Assembly: GCA_020634035.1 (NCBI GenBank)
Contig: JACKCM010000001.1
Coordinates: 62,001-126,000 of the forward strand
DNA: 64,000 bases
From: Candidatus Obscuribacterales bacterium
GTDB taxonomy: Bacteria > Cyanobacteriota > Vampirovibrionia > Obscuribacterales > Obscuribacteraceae
Reading direction: 5' to 3'
Shown here: piece after piece, positions 58,949 to 64,000 of the stretch
How the letters are laid out: the number at the start of each line of letters is the position of its first letter
Position numbering within the stretch: position 1 is the first letter of the stretch
Position numbers and translations under genes: made by a program
Notes under the pieces: model-generated
The model's database searches: none
Told to the model about the DNA's origin: nothing
Seen by the model: the letters and a program-made list of their open reading frames with translations, nothing else

Positions 58949-61006
58949 CTACTCGCTATATTTGTCTTCTTCTATATTCAGCTCGACTACAAGGATTCTA
59001 GAATCCACTTCGATGCCGCATTCACTCCACAATTCTAAAAAGCGGTCTCTCAAGAAGGTCTCCTCGTTAATTAGAATCGGAGCCATAAAGTGAATTGCAC
59101 TCTCTACCGCATCCAGAATCTTCTCAGCACGCAGGATGCAGCCTTCTTCGATACGGCGAATCTGATGGTCGATCTGGTTGGAAGACTTTGGCCCCAGACC
59201 ATAGGCACCGGCATTAGACATCGCTTTGCCCAGGAACGGACTGCCGTCGTCGCCCCCTACACAGATCATGCCGAGCGGACTCATTCCCCACTTGGTCACC
59301 ATCTTCTTAGCCAGGTCATAGGCTCGCTCGATGTCGTTCTGCGCACCGGTGGATGTGGTGCCTAAGTACTTCTGCTCAGCACGATTGGCTGCCACCAGAG
59401 AGGTAATCTGACCCAGTAATTGTTCTCTGGTCATGCAGAACGGATCTTCTTCACCCTGAAAGAGAGTATAGCCGCCGGCACCGCCAGCACCTATGATCGT
59501 CACCTTCTGGGCCGGATCATGCCAGGAATCAGCCCATCCGCCATTGGCGCGGTGCAGATATTCACCGACCAGGGCATGACCGAGTTCATGGTAAGCCAAC
59601 AGCTTTTTGACCCCATCGGATAGCCTTTTGGATTTCTTGTTGGTGGCACCACCGCCCATGTGGATCTGAGCAATACCTTGATCCAGATCCTCCATCAAAA
59701 TAGTCTTGGCTTTGGCACCTTTACCCAGCGCATCCCTGGTACGTTTGATGGCAAAATGCGGTCCATGCACTTTCAGAATGGCAGCGATATCGGCACCGGA
59801 CAAACCGCTGGTCGCTTGAGCCAGATAATCCAGATCCACTGAAGTATCAAGAGAAAGACCACGGGCATGCACATCGATGATTTCACGCCGCGCTTTCTTG
59901 TCGGGCAAGCCTACAATGGCACGTCTGTCGCCGAAACGACCGGAACGAACGATAGCAGGGTCGAGAACATCAGGTCTGTTGGTAAGACCAAATACAATTA
60001 AGCCCTCGTTGTCTTCAAAGCCGTCCATCTCGGAAAGCAGCTGGTTGATAGTTTGCTGACGTTCGTCGTTGCCGCCGCCAATACCGGTACCACGGTGTTG
60101 AGCCACAGCATCCAGCTCATCGATGATAAGGATACATGGCAGAGTCTTGCGAATCTCCTCGAACATGTCCCTGACCCGGGCAGCACCGACACCGACATAC
60201 ATCTCTACGAACTCTGCCGCGTTGATATAAAAGGCAGGGACCCCGGCTTCACCGGCTACAGCCTTGGCAATCAAGGTCTTACCTGTTCCGGGAGGTCCAA
60301 CAAGCAGAGTCGCTTTAGCGATTTTGCCGCCCAGACCTTTGACTTCGCTGGGGTCTTTTAGAAATTCCACTAAAAGCTCCAGGTCTTCCTGGGTCTCATC
60401 CAGACCAGCCACATCGGCAAATTTAACCACCCCTTTTTCAGGTTCGAACTTTTTATGTTTGGATTTGCCGAATTTATTGGCACCGCCACCGCCCGGTCCG
60501 TTTTTGTACTGTTGCCACATCAAATAGAGCATGGTGCCAAAGATGGCGATCATGATGATGTTGCCCAGACTCAAGCCGAAGAAGCCGCCTCCGACTTCAG
60601 AAGGTCCTGGTTTGATCTCCCGGGGCACCGGCGTATTGAGAGCAGAATAGTCGATACTGTACTTAGAAGCCGCATCGCGTAACTCCGCTTCGGCAGCCGA
60701 ACTTGGCAAAACCGCATAAAGCAGCCGACGTCCTTCCTCCGGAGTGACGACGACCACAGTGATCGTATCGGGCTCGTTGATCAGATTTTTTGTTACCTGT
60801 ATGGACTTAATGGTATCAGGATGCTCCAGCAGCATCGTCCTGATTTCGCTGTACTTGGTGGTATATTTGGTGCCCTCACCAATGAAATCATTAGAGCCGA
60901 CAGGCTGATGGGATGTGTTTACGGGCATCGGTGGCGCGGTTAGAAGAAGCAGCATCCAGATGCTTGCCACTACGAGTGCCACATAGCCAATGCGTTTTTT
61001 ATCCAT
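58949..61006 (-). CDS. ftsH: FtsH-type AAA+ membrane metalloprotease
   Basis: The 685-aa protein has TM1 near residues 8-26, a periplasmic domain, TM2 (FFGLSLGNIIMIAIFGTMLYLM), Walker A GPPGTGKT (about 238), Walker B CILIIDELDA, second region of homology GRFGDRRAIVGLPD and an M41 peptidase domain with HELGH (about 472; HEAGH in most FtsH) and STGAQNDIERA. It degrades unstable and misassembled membrane proteins. GAGGA precedes the ATG. In a minus-strand run with rhomboid and a large membrane protein. Confidence 0.93.
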   Translation of the reverse strand: MDKKRIGYVALVVASIWMLLLLTAPPMPVNTSHQPVGSNDFIGEGTKYTTKYSEIRTMLLEHPDTIKSIQVTKNLINEPDTITVVVVTPEEGRRLLYAVLPSSAAEAELRDAASKYSIDYSALNTPVPREIKPGPSEVGGGFFGLSLGNIIMIAIFGTMLYLMWQQYKNGPGGGGANKFGKSKHKKFEPEKGVVKFADVAGLDETQEDLELLVEFLKDPSEVKGLGGKIAKATLLVGPPGTGKTLIAKAVAGEAGVPAFYINAAEFVEMYVGVGAARVRDMFEEIRKTLPCILIIDELDAVAQHRGTGIGGGNDERQQTINQLLSEMDGFEDNEGLIVFGLTNRPDVLDPAIVRSGRFGDRRAIVGLPDKKARREIIDVHARGLSLDTSVDLDYLAQATSGLSGADIAAILKVHGPHFAIKRTRDALGKGAKAKTILMEDLDQGIAQIHMGGGATNKKSKRLSDGVKKLLAYHELGHALVGEYLHRANGGWADSWHDPAQKVTIIGAGGAGGYTLFQGEEDPFCMTREQLLGQITSLVAANRAEQKYLGTTSTGAQNDIERAYDLAKKMVTKWGMSPLGMICVGGDDGSPFLGKAMSNAGAYGLGPKSSNQIDHQIRRIEEGCILRAEKILDAVESAIHFMAPILINEETFLRDRFLELWSECGIEVDSRILVVELNIEEDKYSE

Positions 61007-61115
61007 AAGTATTCCTCATGTTTTCGTTGAAAGAAGCTCGCCACATAAGTCAGCAGCGAACGGTCGATCGATATGCGATCGACAAATGCGAATTAGAAAT
61101 CCACCCCCGAGGTGC

Positions 61116-61892
61116 TCAGGCAGTGTTTTTCAAGTCGAACTGCTTCTTGAGCAGGTAAGCGATAGAAAGCCCGGCAATCACCCCGAATATATGGGCAACA
61201 TGCGCCGAGCCTGATTGATAGATGTCGATGGTGGTCATGAACAGATCATAGAGATTCATCTCCAACCACAGAATAATGCCCGTGCACCAGAAGTAGAAGC
61301 GCGGCTGCTGGAACATTCCGCTAACGAAAAGAATCGCGCACAATAAGGACGCCGCCTGGGGAAACAACTCGAGATTCGAGTTAAATATCCCGGCTACAAT
61401 TAATAGAGCACTTGCAAAAGAAGGAACAATCCAAATTCTGTGTATGACCGTAGCGTCCATTTCGCTGAGAGCGATATAGAAGTAATATCCGAACAGAGCA
61501 GCCACCGCTCCGCTGGCTCCGATAGCAGGGTAGTCTATCCAGAAGCCGAAAACGGTCTGGGATAGATTTGCAAATATACCCCCGAGAAAGTAGACACAGA
61601 AGAACAAAGGCAGACCTTTTCTTCTGGATACATCAACCCCGACAAAATACAAAGGAATAATGTTGCCCAGAAAGTGCGACATCTCCTGGTGAGTGAAAAG
61701 GCTGGTCATATATCGGAACAGCACTTCTTTGAATTCACCCCGCAGCAGCTTATCTGCAGCCTCGGAAGGGAAATAAGCTAAATTGACGAGACTCTCCGGA
61801 TGAAACTGCAGATAACCGAAAACAATCAAGTTCAGAAAAGCAATCGTGCCCACTATATAAGCAGGCCAGTCCACGGAAGATTTTTCTATCAT
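61116..61892 (-). CDS. rhomboid-family intramembrane serine protease
   Basis: The 258-aa protein has the rhomboid signature: HFLGNIIPLYFVG (H-x3-N), IGASGAVAALFGYYF (GxSG nucleophile, about 125) and SAHVAHIFGVIAGLSIAYL (catalytic His, about 232). About seven TM segments. Cleaves single-TM proteins in the membrane; pairs functionally with FtsH-type quality control. GGAG precedes the ATG. Confidence 0.92.
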   Translation of the reverse strand: MIEKSSVDWPAYIVGTIAFLNLIVFGYLQFHPESLVNLAYFPSEAADKLLRGEFKEVLFRYMTSLFTHQEMSHFLGNIIPLYFVGVDVSRRKGLPLFFCVYFLGGIFANLSQTVFGFWIDYPAIGASGAVAALFGYYFYIALSEMDATVIHRIWIVPSFASALLIVAGIFNSNLELFPQAASLLCAILFVSGMFQQPRFYFWCTGIILWLEMNLYDLFMTTIDIYQSGSAHVAHIFGVIAGLSIAYLLKKQFDLKNTA

Positions 61893-62208
61893 GATGATCT
61901 CCGCTAAAAATGTTAGAGGTAATGATAGAGAAGCAGATGGATTCTGCTTCTCTATCGGCTAAATTGAGGATGTGTCGAAGATTACTGGTGGCTTGTTTGA
62001 ATGTATTCCGATTGAGTTGGGACAGAACAAATGTATGTCTCGATGCTGCCTCAAGCACAAAGATAAAGACAAGCCTAAGATGGCACAAAAAAACTTAAGA
62101 GGCAGGCGAAAGCCCTGAGGGATTCAGAAGTTGCCCATCTATAATGATATTGTGAATTGAAAGTGGCCCCCGGATAGCAATACAAAGTGTTCCCGGGCAA
62201 AAAAACTT
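61893..62208. other. intergenic region
   Basis: A GGCCCCCGG...CCGGGC hairpin (about 62163-62200) lies just beyond the 62209 stop and may terminate the minus-strand gene, though it lacks a T-run after the stem on that strand. No gene seen. Confidence 0.4.
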
Positions 62209-63687
62209 TCAATTGGACTCGCGCCCTTTTATATTCTCCTTGACGGTCTTGACGCTCTGATGATCCTTCATAAAGTTATCTAGCTCTTTTCGCGTCTTAA
62301 ACGCAATCGCCGTCAATGCATCAGGCTGGTCTGCCTTAACCGCGACAATAAAGACCGAGGCGGGGTTGTGGTCATCGTGGATGATCACTTTCATCACCCA
62401 GAAGGTGCCGGCTGCACCATGCGAAAGAACAGGTTCTTCTATATCATAGTGATTCCAGTCGGCATCGGGAGCAGCGTTGTTCGCGTTGGCAATGGCGATT
62501 CGGGGCGAATTCAGCTCTTTACCGTCAGGCACCACATAGACCCTCGCTTCACCGGTTATCGCATCGAAGAAAAGTATGCGCTCCAGGGCGTTTCGACCCA
62601 TTCCTTGAGGTTCGAAAGGCATAACCAGCTGCAAGCCCAGGTTCTTGAACTCCTGATAGAAAGGAAATTGATTCTTGATAGAGTTTCCATCGCGAGCTTC
62701 TTTTGCCACTTCAAGAAGATCGGTCTGGGCAACATAAAAATTCCAAAGTCCTTTGTGATAACTGGCATACGCGCTGCTGTAGATCTCCATCAATTCAGTG
62801 GGATAAAGAGCCGCACCGGGAAACTCCTCGGCGGCATCAGAGGCACTGTGGCTCCAGAATGTTCCCATGGTAGAGAACTCCATCACACCGGCCAGATATG
62901 GAACCATGGTGCCAAGCAAGGTGGGACGATAAGACCAGTAGCTGATCAAAAAAACCCAATCACCGTTATCTTTCTGCCAGTAGACTGTATTTCCGCGTTC
63001 GGATAGAGGATGGCGAATCTTCAAGATAGTATCTACGGCAGGAGAGTTGTGGCCCATTACAAAGAAGGCTTTTCCACCGACTGCTTTCTGCACGATACTC
63101 TGCTGAGTTTGTCCGGCATCGATGCTAACCACGCCGGTGACGGAATCGAACCATTTGTAGTAATACACTGTTCCTTCGAGACCCGCACGCCAGACCAGCT
63201 TTTTACCTGCACTGGTATTAATCAAGGCCAGATGCGGCTTACCTACCTGGACACGGTTGTCTCCGGTGGCATTCTCTAGAAACATCCTGGCAGTGGCACG
63301 GGCCACAAGCCTGCTGTTCACCGTCTCGGGGATACTCTGGAGAGGCAACGGATCAACAGCCTGTCCTAGCTGCCATTCCACAAGCATTCTATTGGTGTTC
63401 GTGAAATAGGTCGTCACAGCTAGTGCCGGAAAGAGACAGGCCAGAGCCGACCAGATTATCACTTGCCTTTTCTCTCCTTTATTCCGTAGCACCATAAGCA
63501 GTGCCAACACAGTCAGACCGACAAAGATCGCCGCAGGCAGATACTTCATAGCAGCGATCATGTAAGGATGCACAAATGGTGCCGCGGTCACATAAACCCC
63601 AAGAGAGACCAGAAACAAAAGAAAGTACATAACCACCTTTCTAAATCTCGAATTGCCCTGATTAACGTTTTCAGGTTGTTGCTTCAT
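62209..63687 (-). CDS. hypothetical membrane protein with large soluble domain, 492 aa
   Basis: TTAGGAG precedes the ATG. Three N-terminal TM segments (about 17-36, 42-66, 75-98) and then a roughly 390-residue soluble domain. That domain shows VYYYKWFDSVTGVVSIDAG, YWQKDNGDWVFLISYWSYRPTL and RILFFDAITGEARVYVVPDGKE, suggesting a beta-propeller-like or repeat domain. No family recognised. Probably the first gene of a loose run with rhomboid and ftsH. Confidence 0.65.
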   Translation of the reverse strand: MKQQPENVNQGNSRFRKVVMYFLLFLVSLGVYVTAAPFVHPYMIAAMKYLPAAIFVGLTVLALLMVLRNKGEKRQVIIWSALACLFPALAVTTYFTNTNRMLVEWQLGQAVDPLPLQSIPETVNSRLVARATARMFLENATGDNRVQVGKPHLALINTSAGKKLVWRAGLEGTVYYYKWFDSVTGVVSIDAGQTQQSIVQKAVGGKAFFVMGHNSPAVDTILKIRHPLSERGNTVYWQKDNGDWVFLISYWSYRPTLLGTMVPYLAGVMEFSTMGTFWSHSASDAAEEFPGAALYPTELMEIYSSAYASYHKGLWNFYVAQTDLLEVAKEARDGNSIKNQFPFYQEFKNLGLQLVMPFEPQGMGRNALERILFFDAITGEARVYVVPDGKELNSPRIAIANANNAAPDADWNHYDIEEPVLSHGAAGTFWVMKVIIHDDHNPASVFIVAVKADQPDALTAIAFKTRKELDNFMKDHQSVKTVKENIKGRESN

Positions 63688-64000
63688 TGTTTTCTCCTAA
63701 TTGCAAAAATTTCGAATCATTGATTCGTTTGAAAATGAGCGCCCGGACCCGGACCCGGATTGGATTTAGCAACCATCAGTTACTTGCGGATTCGATATTT
63801 GAGAGAGAGAACCTGCCCAGCTGTTTTGTCTTATCGATTGCCTGCGCTCAAAAAAAATGACGGTGCATATGTAATGTTCGTCAAATTCACCTCGAGCCAC
63901 AACCTCACATACAAATATTATGTTGTGAACGCAAACGAGAAATAAGCTGCCTTTAGCTAGACCGGGTCTGGCGAAAGAGGCCGAAGACAAGATTTACTAA
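63688..64000. other. 3' end of window, no clear gene
   Basis: Contains a CCCGGA triple repeat near 63742-63759. Short open frames on both strands lack an SD and protein-like composition. Nothing supportable seen. Confidence 0.35.

Noticed and set aside
63760..63990. Short open frames at the right edge of the window
   Set aside because: Both strands have one, neither has SD or recognisable sequence.
1..64000. CRISPR arrays, rRNA, tRNA, prophage or insertion sequences
   Set aside because: I looked for regular direct repeats, tRNA-like TTCRA arms, transposase DDE/HUH motifs and phage structural genes and found none.

Overview
The window reads as ordinary bacterial chromosome of about 50% GC from a diderm (Gram-negative type) organism. 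Evidence is lipoprotein signals, a Spy/CpxP-like lipoprotein beside a two-component system, a TadG-like pilus protein, Rieske, FtsH and rhomboid proteins, and many secreted or soluble TPR proteins. TTG and GTG starts are frequent. The TPR richness, the TM-anchored kinase-like protein and the pheophorbide-oxygenase-like Rieske protein remind me of the non-photosynthetic Cyanobacteria relatives (Vampirovibrionia/Obscuribacterales). That placement is an inference I cannot prove. I see no rRNA, tRNA, CRISPR array, transposase or integrase.

Layout. 1-14.3 kb: ordinary genes (GNAT, AGCS symporter, TPR protein, TadG-like protein, a four-gene operon with a membrane spermidine-synthase-like protein, a pseudokinase, an MFS transporter). 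14.7-45 kb: a mosaic. Ten short operons have strong Shine-Dalgarno (SD) sites, C/G-ending codons, long leaders and mostly unrecognised products. They alternate with ordinary genes (GGDEF protein, dienelactone hydrolase, M20 peptidase, isochorismatase, TPR proteins). The recognisable members are a small ppGpp-hydrolase-like HD protein, TerC, a GH25 muramidase, a single-HKD PLD-type nuclease, a nitroreductase-like protein, a PaaK-like adenylate-forming enzyme, a CDF transporter fused to a NifX-like domain, and a universal stress protein. 45-50 kb: Spy/CpxP-like lipoprotein, TPR protein, response regulator and sensor kinase, DUF4259-TPR protein. 50-58.8 kb: Rieske oxygenase, small envelope proteins, two tandem MocR regulators, UPF0114 protein, TPR protein. 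58.9-63.7 kb: FtsH, rhomboid and a large membrane protein in one minus-strand run.

Two non-coding signals are the most interesting content. (1) A 17-bp palindromic motif, TACTA-N7-TAGTA, occurs 11 times between 15.8 and 58.9 kb, each time beside a terminator or strong hairpin at a gene end. It follows all ten of the special operons (two convergent operons share one copy). (2) A structured element of about 160 bp (about 225 bp in two copies) occurs three times: 27.57-27.79, 37.39-37.55 and 44.94-45.16 kb. Each copy has an outer GCTGCCTA/TAGGCAGC-type stem, two GCAAC-N6-GTTGC hairpins and a central hairpin domain with compensatory changes. All three lie between convergent operons, roughly 100-120 bp downstream of a TACTA motif. 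They look like copies of an undescribed non-coding RNA or a palindromic mobile repeat.

How the genes may work together: the special operons look like one expression class (stress, envelope and metal related where recognisable). The Cpx-like block at 45-49 kb and the FtsH/rhomboid block are envelope quality-control modules.
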